A DNA stretch of 64,000 nucleotides from Paramecium sonneborni (lineage: Eukaryota > Ciliophora > Oligohymenophorea > Peniculida > Parameciidae): the NCBI GenBank assembly GCA_905182985.1, contig CAJJDN010000013.1, positions 359,441 to 423,440 on the forward strand. The letters run 5' to 3'. A model generated the notes under the pieces. The model was not told where the DNA came from. It searched no databases and saw only the letters and a list, made by a program, of their open reading frames with translations. Positions 39,255-51,469 of this stretch are shown here, in pieces. Numbering within the stretch: position 1 is the first letter of the stretch; every line of letters begins with the position of its first letter. A program made the position numbers and the translations under genes.

Positions 39255-39929
39255 TTTTCTCAATAAAATTTTATTTATTAGATAAATTAAAATACACATT
39301 AATCAAATACAACAATTCTTTTCATTTTAATTTAAATTTTCAATTTATAAATAGCATACTATGTATTATTTTATGATATTACTATTTACTCTCTTTTCTG
39401 ACATATAAAATAATTTTGCTCTCTATTTAGTTTCAAATTAACTAATATAAAATTAATAATCTATTAATTATTGAATTATCATTCAAGTTATATCGAAATT
39501 CATAATTTATTTAAAATAATAATTCAACCTTAATCTCAAAAATAGTATGCTTATTTATGAACATAAAAATTTAATGTATTTATTTATATTAAGAAATAGC
39601 TAAACGATTGCCTTAAATAAAACAACATTCACCAATAAGTTGTCAATTAGTCTTCTATAATGGTTAATTAATAGTGATTTATTTATTTTTAAAAATTAAA
39701 TTATATTCATTTATATTATTCTTACTTTTTAGAATAATTTATTGATCAAACTAGATATAAATTATTCTGGTGATTTAATTATTATAAGCAAGTATAAATA
39801 AAGTTTAAATAACTTTGTTTTATAATCTTTTCTATTTAAAATTCTTAAAAAATAAAAAAATCCAACTTAATAAATTCAATGATTTTTTAATGTTTTAAGA
39901 ATTTTAAATAGAAATTTATAAAAATAATA
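39255..39929. other. Divergent intergenic region, no gene seen
   Basis: About 675 bp between the start of the pseudokinase gene (-) and the start of the Q/N-rich gene (+). AT-rich, without a frame I would defend. It should contain both promoters. Confidence 0.45.
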
Positions 39930-42900
39930 ATGATTTTTTGGATTGATAACACTAGCATATATGATTGTAGAACTTACAGTCTAATTAAACCTTAGTAGTA
40001 TGATGTTGCTATAATTTTGGATTACATTAAACAAGAATAATAGTAAAATAGAATTGATCTAAAAGAAAAACTACCAAAATTATTAAAAACTCTTGCCTTA
40101 TTGCTTATGATTCATAATAAGAATGACATTTTTAGATTATTACAAATTTTAGCATCAAAGGATTTCAAATATACAAAACTCTTCAATGATTTTATGAATA
40201 GTCCTGCTGCATTGTGGTTTTTAGATTAGATGAAGTTAGAATCTGTTCAAATGATTATGCATCAATACATTTAAGGAGAATTTAAGTTTCTTGAAGGTTT
40301 ATTTTAAAAGATTAACAATTCATATGAATAATATTTGTAAAAGCTACAAAATGAGTAAGGAACTCCTGAGTTTAATTATTAAGCCGAATAATAATTGTAA
40401 CAAAATTAAAATTAAGATTAAATAAAATCTAATAAATTTTTAGAAAATACTTAATAGAATTAAAAATTAGAAAAATAAATAAATCCAGCTTCTAAAGTAC
40501 AATTAGAGTAGCCAAATAATTCAAGAAAAAAGAGTTTAGAAGATAATAATCTTGAAAAAGATTAATAATAAACTTTATCTAAAGGAAAAAATGATATTAA
40601 GACTATTTAAGATACAAAAAATTAAAATCTTACTATAAATAAAGAATAAACTTAAAATAAAGAATAAGTTTAAATACAAAATTAGGATGTTGGACAATAG
40701 AAATAAATAAATAAAGAAAAGAGTTTAAAAACAACTATTGAAATAGAAGATTAACCTTAATAATAATAATAATAATAGAATGAATAAAATAATAAATAAA
40801 AATTAGTATAATAGTAGTAAAGCCAAAATTAATTAAATACAAAAATTGTAAAAGATTAAAATAATGCAGAAAATTAGAAAGCATCATATTTTTCAGAACA
40901 ATAAAAAATTTCGCTTGAATCAGTTTTTAAAGATGATAAACCAGACGAGAAAAGTAATTTTTCTATATATTATATTTAGTGCTTGAGATGGCAAAAATCT
41001 TATCAGAAAAAGCCTAAAAAAAATCAGCATATTCACCTTTATAATCTCCTTCAAAATTCAAACCTAATCCAAAACCATTAGAAAAAATAACAGAAAAGGT
41101 TGAAAAAAGAGTTAATATGGAATAAAAAATAGCAAAAAAATAAAATTAAGAACCAGAAAAAGTAAATTAATATATAGATACTTTAACTGATAAAGAACAA
41201 TAAGATTTTGAATTTTCTGAAGACACAGAATTAATTAAATTATTTGATTTATTAAAAGAAAAATGTGAATAAACTTATTGGTGGTCTAAATTTTAAGATA
41301 AATGTCATAAGGCAATGATGGATAAGGAACTTGAGATGATAATGTTTGAAAAATTGCCTATATTAATGAAAAGATGGGCTATCAAAACAGGTAAAAATGT
41401 AACAGAAATGGAAAGAAATCCTAATAGAAGACATAGAACACCAATTTAAGAAACAAAAAATACATTATTAGATTATTCTGATCCAGAAGAATTAACAAAA
41501 GATTTATTTCATAATGTATAATCTTTAGAAAAAACAGAAAAGAATAAATAAAATTTAGAAAATGAAAAATTTGATGAAAAAGATGTTTTAGATTCTAATT
41601 AATAAAATAATTTTGGAATTAATAAATTAAAAAAGATAGATGAAACAAATAGTAAATTTTCTATTAATCATGAATAAGAGTAAAACATAAATTAAAATTT
41701 AAAAAATGATTTTAAAGATATATAAGAAAATTAAAGGCAATTATTAGTTTTAGATAATTAAGAATAACTAAACAAGGAAAATAACAATTTAACATCTAGA
41801 TTAGATGAAGATCCATTTTTAAATTAAAATCAATCTATTTTAGTAGACTAGGAATAATTACTTTAAAATGAAATTTAAGAAGTAACTCCATATTAAATTA
41901 TTGATATTGATGATGAGATATTATTTTAGAATTTTTCTGTTGATAGTTAAAAAGCTTATTAATAAAAAGTAATTAAAACAGTTTCAAATAGATTAAATCC
42001 AGAAATTAATTATCCAAAGTAATTAGAAAATGAAAACCTTAACAAATAATTCGAAACATTAGATAATTAAAAAAATTTTATATATATTGATTCAGTAAAT
42101 GATGAAATTATATCTAACAAGAGAAACTATTAACAATTACCTTAATAATAGATAATTTAAATCACTGAGGATTGTGTTGAAATTTAAAATTAACCTACAA
42201 TAAAGAGTAATATTGTTTGTACTAATATTCAATCAGATGTTAATTAAATTAATGATGATATTGATAATTTGTTTCAAAATGAGAATGATATATCAAGTCC
42301 AGATTCTTTGATTAGTTCATCATCTATTATGATTAGTGAATAAAGTAGCATTTAATTTGATTAAATTTAAACTTAAAAAAATTAATTCGAAAATAAAGAT
42401 TAATAAAATTAATAAAAAAACAAAGAAGTCATTAAAGTAATTGATAAAAATGAAAACAGATAATAAAGAGAAGAAGAATAAAAATCAAAAGACAAAAAAT
42501 CATCAGATTCTGATTTAGATAAAAAAGAGAATTAAAAAATTAAAAATAATAAGAGATAAAATTCAAAAGATAAAAATGAAAATTTAAAATAAAAGAGTAA
42601 AGGAAAAGAATCTAAAAATGACGAATAAGAAAAAAGTAGAGCTAAAAGTTAATAATAAAATAAAGATAAAGATAAAAATAAAAATAAAGATACAAAGGGT
42701 AGTAAGAGTATTGAAAAAAAAAATACTTAAGATATTCTCAAAATTATGTAAGCAGAAAAAGAAGCTAAAGAAAAATAGAAAGAAGATTTGAAAAAAAAAG
42801 AAAAAGAAAAAATTCAATAAGAAAATATAAAAAAAGCTGAGTAAAAGTTAGAAAAATTAAGAAATGATGAAATTGAATATTAGAAAGAATATAATCATCT

Positions 42901-44155
42901 TTAATAATAATCTAAATAAAAGGAGATTGAAGAGTTAAAATAATAATATCAAAATTAGTTTAAATAATATTAATAACCATCTTAATAATCTCAACAAAAT
43001 TATAAAAATGTCAATCAGCATCAAGAGCAAAATTAAAGATTAAGATCTTAAGAAAAATCAAATTTAGAACCTTAGATAGTAAATAACAGTTCTTCAAAAT
43101 TTTAACATTATAATTAATAAATGATTTAAAAGATGTAAGATAGTTAATCAAATGGAAATCGACCATAATAACTTAATTAAGCTAATGAAAAATCACCATC
43201 ACAATAATCATATCATATGGATTAAAATAATTAAAATTTTAATAGGGAATAAAAATCAGTTTAATAATCACATCAATAAAACTATAAATAATTTGATAGA
43301 AATTAGGGAAATTAAGTTAACCAAAATTTACCAGAATAAGTTAATCCACAGTAAAATACTTACTAAAAATAAAATAGTTATGCTTTTCCTTTAGAATAAT
43401 ATGGTATCTAAGAATTTTTAACTAAAAAGGATTAGAAAGTATATAAAAATATAACAAAATCTGTTGTTAATCCTGTTTAATATGATCTTGCTTAATAAAT
43501 ACCTATAAATTAAGGAAACTATCAAAAATAATAATAATAATAGTATCCATAACACCAATAGCATTAATAATTTCAATAATAATAGCCTATATAATAATAA
43601 CCTATTTAATAATAATAATAATAATAATCTTATTAATAATAATAACCTTATTAATAACAATAATAATAAACGTATTAATAATAATAATAACCTTATTAAT
43701 AACAATAATAATAACCTTATTAATAATAATAACCTTACTTATAATAATAACCTTATTAGCAATAATAATTTTAATAGCAACAATAATTTTATAATCCATA
43801 AAAAAATAGAGATAAAAAATATAGAAACAACTAGTCTTCCTAATAAGATTTTTGTAGATAAAAATAATAATGTCAAAATCAATAAGAGCCTCACTAATAA
43901 AAACATCGAAAATATAATCATAGTAATGATTAATACCACAATAATCAAAATCATAATTATATTCCAGGACCATAATCTCATAATAATGTTTAATCCATTC
44001 CTTATTACAATTAAATGAATGAACATTAATTCCCTAATTAGAATCCATGTCCTTATCCAAATAATCCTATTAATCCTTCTATTTAACCATCTAAATAATA
44101 AATGTTTGACATTTTTTGTTAGATGTTTTATGATAAGTTTTAGCAGCCAGAATGA
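39930..44155 (+). CDS. Large Q/N-rich protein, 1399 aa
   Basis: From the ATG at 39930 to the TGA 44153-44155 only one 26-nt intron (near 40951) is needed, leaving exactly 1400 codons. Residues 1-130 form a helical globular region (SIYDCRTYSLIKPQQYDVAI). A second globular patch lies near residue 430 (ELIKLFDLLKEKCEQTYWW, then MKRWAIKTGKN). The rest is low-complexity: acidic and K/E-rich coiled coil, then N/Q-rich sequence, ending in tyrosine-punctuated polyglutamine such as QQQQPYQQQQ. The glutamines are mostly TAA codons, which is why the opposite strand shows leucine-rich and isoleucine-rich open frames. Prion-like or condensate behaviour is inference. Function unknown. Confidence 0.78.
43510..43790 (+). 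repeat. TAA-triplet tract encoding QQQQPY repeats
   Basis: A long run of TAA triplets interrupted by CCT-TAT and occasional CAA codes for glutamine blocks separated by Pro-Tyr in the 1399-aa protein. As DNA it is a trinucleotide microsatellite and a likely site of length polymorphism. Confidence 0.8.
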
Positions 44156-44292
44156 GAAAAAATTATATTTTTTATTAATTTTAAATCAAGATAATATTTT
44201 ATTAGTTTTTATCTAAATTTTTTACCAACATTTTTAGATATATTTTAATATTAATTATGAATTATAAATGTTTTTATCTATAATTATAATTC

Positions 44293-47200
44293 TCATTTTG
44301 TTAAGGCTAGGGCCACTTTTGTTTTTTAATGATTATCTAATTATTCATTTAATGAAAAGTTCTATGATCTTAAAGCTTCAATTTCAGCAAATGAAACCAC
44401 TAATAAGAAGCTGTATTCATCTATTTTATATTAAAGACTATTGAGTTTAGAATATTCAAATTTCCATTATCCTAAATCCTATAAAATATCAAATTTGTCT
44501 TTATACTTTTTCTAATTCTACAATTTTTGCATCGGCTTCATTTAATTCATGAGTTAAATGTTCAACTTAAGCTTATAGGTCATTTGATTTTTCTTCTAAT
44601 TTCTTAGCTTTGTACTCATGTCTTTTAACTTCACTACTTAATAAAGCCATTTTATCTTCATATTTATACTAATATAATTAAATAAAAAAGTTACTTTAAT
44701 ATCTTCAAGTTCAGCAATCTTACTTTCTAATTAAGTTATTTTTTATTTAAATTGTTCTATGATATCATCTTTTGATTACAATTCCTTTTCTAATTTCTTA
44801 ATTTAATTCTAAAGATCCTCTTAATTAACAAGCAATCCTTCTATATCAGTTACCTATTATTTTAGGTGAATAATTTCAGCAGATTTATTTGAATTTTCAT
44901 CAATTTATTATTATAATTAATTTTCAAGAGAATTCAATTAAGTTTTTAATTCATTTATATCTTCTAATTATGCATGTAAATCATTTAATTCTTAATCCAT
45001 TTTCATTAATTCTTAATTTTATTAATCAATTTCTCCTTGTTTCTTTTAATTAAGTACCTTTAATCTTTCAATTTCAGATGAAAGCATAGCTAATTTATTT
45101 TCCATTTATTCCTTTATATGAAGTAATTATTGATATTGTTAATCCAATTATTCATGTTTTGTTTTCCATAATTTTAATTCTCTTTCTAATTCAGCTATTC
45201 TTTCATTTAAACTTTCAATTTCTAATCTTAATGCATCCATTTCAGCTAATTATGCTTATAAATCTTAAATTTATTTTTTAAGTTCATCAACATTTTCCAT
45301 TTTTTCAAGTTTATATTTCATGCCTTCAATGTGGGTTGAAAGCATAGCACATTTACTTTAAAGATCATATTTTTCTTATTCTGATTATTGAATTCTCTAT
45401 TCTAAACCTTATCTACCTTTTAATTCATTTTATAATTATTCTTATAAAACAGAATTTTATTAATGTAATTCTTAAATTTGAACTTTTAAAGTGTCTTAAA
45501 TTAATAAATCTTTTTATAATTATTAATTTTATTATTAATGATTTAAGACTTCTTAATTCTTTTATTATATAGTTTAATTTAATCTCTAATTTTCTTATTT
45601 TAATAATATTAATCTATTTTATAAATCTAAAGTTGGATCTTCTTCATTTGCCAAATTGGATTCAGATACTTTTTTATAACTTTATTATAATGAACTTAAT
45701 TATTATTGTAAATCTGCAATTACTTATTCAGAATTAGCTTATTTATGAACAATATTTTGTGCTTTTTATTCATCTAATTGTCTTCTTAATTCAGCAATAT
45801 TAGTATCTGCTTAAGTTGATTATCCTCTAAGTTTTTCTAATTCATTTTAATAATTTTAATTCATTTATTGCTATGCATCATATTTATTTTATAATTAATT
45901 TAATTATTCTTTAAGAAGATTTAAATCGGATAATTATTGCTCAGCAGTTTTTAATTATTCTGTTTTTTAATCATTTAGATATCTCAATCTTTATGATTCA
46001 GCACTTAACATTGCTACTTTATTTTCTAAATCATATATTTTATCATTAGCATCTTAGAGTTTTTATTCAAGTTCTGTAATAATTAATAATCTCTTTTCTA
46101 ATTCCTCATTTGTATGATATTATTAATCTAATTGACGAGTTAAATCTTCAATTTATTTTTCTAAATCATCAATTTAACTCAATTATTCTTACAAATTTTT
46201 CATATCTTCTTACATTTATAAAATTTTATCATTTTTCTATTTTAATTATGCTTTCAATCTTTCAATTTCTGATGCTAACATACTAACTTTGTTTTCTAAT
46301 TGCATTTTCTCTTCCTCTAAAAGTTTAAATCTATCAAGATTCTTTAATAACTCTGCATTTTTCTAATTTAATTATTCATTAAGTCTATGTTATTAATCTA
46401 ATTCTTATGATAATCTTTAATTTTCTTATTGTAATAAAGATAATGATTTTATCTTTTAATTTTATTCTGAGATAGTTAAATCAGCATTATTAAGATCAAT
46501 ATCTTTTTATTATAATTATTATTATAATTATTAAAGTTCTGAACTTTTATCAGTTAATAACTTTTTCAATCTATCTAATTCTGCAATCAATCCTGAATGT
46601 AATTTTAATTATCCTTTAGTAGTTTCTAATTCAATCTATAACTTTTATTTATCATCATTTAATTTATGAACTTAAACTGTTAATTTATTTTATTCTTAAT
46701 TTAATGAATCAATTCTAGCAACAGATTCTTTTTATGCAGATGATAGTTATTAGTGTTATATATCAAGATTCTAAAATAAATTAAATATTTACATTATATT
46801 TAATTTTCCATTAATCTAATTATTTAAGAGCTTCAGCTAAATCTTATTATAGTTTTTTTTAAGAATTCTACCATTCTTATCTCTCTCTTTCAAATTAACT
46901 TTTAAGACTTTAAACTTCAGATGGATTAAATTCAGCTAATTTTAATTTTAATTCATCAATTTCTTTTTATTTCTTCTAATCATTTTCAGTATACTTTAAT
47001 TTCCATTATTCAATAATTTTATCTTTTCCTTCATTTTAGTTATGCATGTCTTATAATGCTTATTAAAATGATTCCAATTCTTATAATTATTCTTAATATT
47101 CTTAACACTTTTTTGATAACTAATGATTAAATGTAATTTTTACTTCACCAATAGTATCCTCTCTTTCTAGAACTAATTTTTGGAGTCTTTCAACTTCTAC

Positions 47201-47580
47201 TTATTAATTCAGTAATTTTTAATTTTCAATAATTAAATCATTCATTTCTGATCTTTGATTATCCATATCTATTTGTACTTAAGTCATTTCTTTTTAAAAC
47301 TTTTTAACATCTTCTTAAGAACCTAAAATCCTTGATTGTAACTCATCTTTCTTAAATATTGATATTAATAAAGTACAATTTCATTTTCTATGTCATATTT
47401 AGCTAATTAAGCCTCTAATGTAAAATATTTTTTTTTCCACTACTCTAATTCATCTTTATATTCATCATCATTTTCTCTTTCTTTATCATATGAAACTTAA
47501 TTCTTCTCTTTTACTATAACTGTTGTTGGTAATGTTTAGGCTGCTGGAATCACGTAAGAATGACCCATATTAGATGCCAT
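44293..47580 (-). CDS. Long coiled-coil protein with repeated ML(S/A)SEIERL motif, 1061 aa
   Basis: Four introns of 26, 22, 26 and 28 nt leave exactly 1062 codons. The N-terminus (MASNMGHSYVIPAAQT) is short and non-helical; the rest is a nearly continuous coiled coil. A motif recurs at least five times: NKVSMLASEIERLKAQ, NKVAMLSAESQRLRYL, SKCAMLSTHIEGMKYK, NKLAMLSSEIERLKVL and KMALLSSEVKRHEYK. This looks like a structural register repeat of a filament-forming or cytoskeletal protein. No motor, membrane or zinc-binding part is seen. It is convergent with the Q/N-rich gene, 137 bp apart. Basal-body or cortical location is inference. Confidence 0.83.
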
Positions 47581-47732
47581 TGGAATAACTTATATAAAAA
47601 TGATAAAATCATACTTCTACTTGGTGATCTAACTGATATAGCTTATGAAGACTATGGTCTAAAGGAAGCCATTCTTTAATAAATAATTATTAATAATAAA
47701 GATATTTTTTTATTAATTACATAAGACTAGTA

Positions 47733-48557
47733 TCACATTTAAGATAATTATGAACTTTTATATTCTTTTAAAACCTCTCTTACATCTTCACATCCATTCT
47801 CAGCCAGTTTCTTTAAAAAAATACTTAATTTTTATAATTCCTTATCATCTTAATCATTATACCACGTTTTTATAAATATCCCATTTTCTGGTTAATGTTA
47901 AAAATTATCAGCAATATTATCTACTATGATAACTTTCTTTAAATTACGACCTAATCTAGATAAATCTTTAACAAAATGATTTTAATATTGCATTGCATGT
48001 TATCTATATAAACGATATTTTATATATTTATTTTTATCTACCTAATCCAATATCCAATTTGCATAATCAGCCAATCCCGCTGTAAATACTGTAATCTCAT
48101 AATAATTACTCATTTCTTATAAGAATTACTCTACATATGGTCTTATTAAAAAGCTTTTTGTTTAATCAATAAAATGTATTAATGTTTCATCCATATCTAC
48201 AATTAAAGTCAATTCATGGCTTCCCTCTCTTGGTAAATATGGTTTATTTGCTACACAAATTAAAGGAATTCCTAATAAACCATGATAACTCTACTGCATT
48301 GTAAAATATAAAGAAATATAATTCTACAAAACTAAATTAGATTCCAATATTTAAAGATATTGTATTTATTTTAAGTAAGTACATATAAATTGATAAAGAT
48401 CTTTAGATTACTTTGTTAATGATTTATATACACCAGACAATAATTCTACATTTTATCGAATTTATGTATTTTAATCTACCTTCTTACTTCCAAAATATTT
48501 TTTATTTTAGTTTATAATATTTTATAATTCTTATTTCTATGTCTTCAATAATATCAT
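47733..48557 (-). CDS. SCP/FCP1-type (HAD) protein phosphatase, 274 aa
   Basis: An intronless frame of exactly 275 codons. The catalytic DxDxT motif appears as VDMDETLIHF, where the first Asp would form the phospho-enzyme. Downstream are YEITVFTAGLADYANWILD (HAD motif II region), KDLSRLGRNLKKVIIVDN and the terminal DDKELQKLSIFLKKLAEN, all typical of CTD small phosphatases and Dullard-like enzymes. It would remove phosphate from serine or threonine, for instance on the RNA polymerase II tail or a lipid-pathway protein. The N-terminal 100 residues are polar; no transmembrane helix like that of Dullard is evident. Substrate unknown. Confidence 0.9.
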
Positions 48558-48639
48558 ATCACCTAATAATAAATAATTTTATAAATTATAAATCAAAATA
48601 TTTTTAAAATTCACTACATTACTTGTGTAAAAGTGTTAA

Positions 48640-49314
48640 TCAAAAAAACTATTTATTATAACAACAATCTAAAAATAAGAAACTAAATACCCCTATTTTA
48701 ATCAATATTAATATTTGTCTAAATTATTTACTATTCTCAATCAAAAGTTTTTCAATCTAACAAAAATGAATACTATCCATTACTTCTAAATATCTATTAA
48801 TCTAATCAACTAAATCACTTACGTTCTACACAAAATATAATTATTTTTTTAATTACTTTTCTCATTGCATCCATCAAACCAACAATAGAATAATACAATT
48901 TTACATAACTCTCTAAATTATTTTCTAAATTATCATCAAATTCATAATCTTATTGTATGGATTTCTCTATATTTCATTTACTTTAAATTTACTTAAATTC
49001 TATCTATTATTTTCTTCATTTGTTTTCTTAACATTAGATGAGGGAGATTAATTTCTATCACTTAATTAAGGAGATTCATCTTATTTTATTGGACTTAATT
49101 TGTTTTATTTATTGATTATTTCCATTTTATCAACAGAAATAGCAACCTTTATTCTAACTTTCTTTATCTCAAAGTTCTTTTTTGAACTTCGGTTTACTGA
49201 CTTAGGTTTTATTTTAGGTAATTATTCAGTTTCTTCTTAGTCTGAGCCATTTCTTAATTAAGAAATACTACGATTTGCAATTATTTTTTAACTTGGTTTT
49301 TTTCTTATATTCAT
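48640..49314 (-). CDS. Hypothetical basic protein, 205 aa
   Basis: The frame starts with MNIRKKPSQKIIANRSIS and ends at the TGA 48640-48642. Introns of 26 and 31 nt leave exactly 206 codons. The N-terminal 100 residues are basic and serine-rich, with KSVNRSSKKNFEIKKVRIKV, suggesting a nucleic-acid-binding or microtubule-binding tail. The C-terminal half has a short coiled coil (DDNLENNLESYVKLYYS) and ends in hydrophobic residues. I first read it as the N-terminus of the phosphatase gene, but the TGA and the phosphatase's own in-frame ATG separate them. No family recognised. Confidence 0.62.
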
Positions 49315-49324
49315 TATTAAATAA

Positions 49325-49890
49325 TCATAAATCAATATGTAAAGAATTATCAAAAATCTCCTTTATTATAAAATAATAAATTATACCTATATTTACTTTC
49401 AAATTCCTTTTTCTTTCCTTTAAAAAATCATCTACTTCTACAATATTTGTAGGTTTCATTTATGAATTGATTATAATTTCATTTACTTTTTTACTTCTTA
49501 TATATATTTATATATTCCATTCAATTTTCATCTTATTTTATTAATTCATCTTCTAGTTTTCAGTATTGATTTTTATTTATCTCCGTCCAATTTTAATTAA
49601 AATTATTAATTTTTTAGCAATTATAATTATTTATCTCTACCTTAATAAGAGTTTAAGCCTTTAAATAAAAATATATTTAGAGTCTATATTTAATTATTAA
49701 TTTTCTTAGATTAAGTTTAGGAACTGTGATTTATTTAATAGAGTCTGAAATTTTATTTTACTTTCAAAAAAAGAAATCCCAATATAACTAGAATGTTTTT
49801 TGATCAATTTTTCTCTGTTTTTTTTATCTCTTTAAAAGAATTTCAATAATGATAAAAAATTTATTTTCTTTTTGTTTAATATATGTTTTT
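49325..49890 (-). CDS. Hypothetical gene, exon structure unresolved
   Basis: The 3' end is fairly clear: MKPTNIVEVDDFLKERKRN, a possible 36-nt in-frame intron, then EIFDNSLHIDL and the TGA at 49325-49327. Upstream the protein-like frame changes at least twice (for example NNFNQNWTEINKN, then KMNQQNKMKIEWN), and I could not place introns that join the pieces. It may be a separate small gene or the 3' part of the coiled-coil gene at 49902-51150. Polar and basic throughout; no family recognised. Confidence 0.35.
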
Positions 49891-49901
49891 AGATTCTTAC
49901 C

Positions 49902-51150
49902 TCAAAATTTTATTTTCTTTATATTATTGACTGTTGATATTTACTTAAAAAAATCTTAGGTAAATTTTTATTCTGTAGAATCTATAAAATCCTTTATGAA
50001 TTCAATCTTTGTAAGAGTAGGTAATGAATAAAATAATAATTATTTATCTAAGTTATTAATAATCAATTAATTTGGAATTTTCATTAATCAATTTTGAAAT
50101 AATGAATTTTGTTTTATTTTAATAATTTTCTTTAGTCTTAAACAATCTTTATTGATAATTCAGGTAGATTTTTGTTATGACTTAATTCGACTATTTAATT
50201 AAAATTTTTGCTCTTTTAAGCTTCTCTTGAATTAAAAAAATATATTTATTTAATTAAAGAAAGTATCTAAATATTGAAATGAGCTTAATTTATGAATATA
50301 AGAAATTATATTTAGTATAAAAACGACTCTTTGAAAAAGTTAATAATTGAAATATATTTATTATCATTGACGAACAAATAGTATTTATTTATTTGGGCTA
50401 ATATTATGTATTTATTAAAGAGGAGGTTTCTTGGAATATGTTTGATTCTATGATAAATTATGAAATGATGTCTTGTTAATCGATAATCGATTTGAACTAA
50501 CATCAGGAAGGGAAGGAACTCTTTTATCTTTCACAATATTCTAAGAGGGACTTGTAAAGCTACAATTATGTACTCTCATATGTGGAGAGAGTTTCTATTA
50601 TTTAATTATTTATTAATACTCTGATCTCATTTATACTGTTTTCTTGAATAGAATTCGTCCTTGGCTTTTATTATTACTTTGATAATTCTAATTTAAGATG
50701 ATTGTTTTCTTATTTAATTTCAGACAATTCCATAAGAAGTGAAGCTATTTATTGTTATTCATTCTAACCTCTTGTTCTCTAATAAAAACATTAAGATGAA
50801 TACTTGCAAATTTTTTATTTCATCTTTTGCAAATGCCAACTCTCTTTGCATAAAATAAATCTACTCTTTGTGAGTCTATTCTTGTTATTAAAATTAGTAA
50901 TTTAACTACATGATATACTGATTTAGTTCTTCTAATTATCTGAAATAAAAGGTATTTTTACTAATCATAGTTTGAATATTTTTCGATTTAAACTTTCAAT
51001 TTATTGATCTCTTGTTGTTTTTAGTCAAGAAGTTAACTCATTTTTTACATTTAGCTTTCTAAATAGTAATTCATTTTTGAGTCTTTTCGGGATATAACCG
51101 TTAATAATTTAATATATATTCTCTTTGTATAAGTTTCTAAAGTTAATCAT
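49902..51150 (-). CDS. Coiled-coil protein, about 390 aa
   Basis: The gene seems to start at an ATG complementary to 51148-51150 and to end at the TGA 49902-49904. Several short introns are visible, including ones of 27, 22 and 25 nt in the first half. The first 200 residues are a coiled coil (IASLLMELSEIKQENNHLKL is a typical piece) followed by an S/P-rich linker with SSFPSLPDVSSNRLSINKTS. The C-terminal third has ELSHNKNLPELSIKIVQDQ and ends FFKQISTVNNIKKIKF. The exon joins between about 50000 and 50420 are not all settled. Cytoskeletal or centrosomal function is possible but not shown. Confidence 0.6.
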
Positions 51151-51469
51151 TTTATTTAGATTACTTCAGCCTTTATCAACTGAAAATATTCATTTATAGA
51201 TGTTTAATTAATTATTATAAATCCTAAGCTTAAAATATTTTTGATAGATTCATTAATGCAAAACAATTAAAAAAAAGAGTAAAATAATTAAATAAAATAT
51301 AGATGTATTAACTATGAATAAAATTTTGTAAATTTAGTTAATTAATGAAATATAGTAATCATTTCGAATCATAATTAATGTAATTTTGTTAAATAAGGAT
51401 TAATAATGGAAAATCAATAAAGAATAGATAAATTTGATTTCTTATTAATTTATTTTATTAATTTTTAGT
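51151..51469. other. Divergent intergenic region, no gene seen
   Basis: About 320 bp between the coiled-coil gene (-) and the B-box/WD gene (+). AT-rich. An upstream ATG at about 51404 reads in another frame and could form a short 5' exon of the plus-strand gene, but I do not see firm support. Confidence 0.4.

Noticed and set aside
43418..44026. Overlapping leucine- and isoleucine-rich minus-strand ORFs
   Set aside because: They lie opposite the TAA-encoded glutamine and asparagine tail of the 1399-aa plus-strand protein and have no start context or domain.
47733..49314. One fused gene joining the basic 205-aa protein to the phosphatase
   Set aside because: A TGA at 48640-48642 ends the upstream frame, and the phosphatase has its own in-frame ATG with a whole-codon intronless ORF; about 80 bp of non-coding-like sequence separate them.
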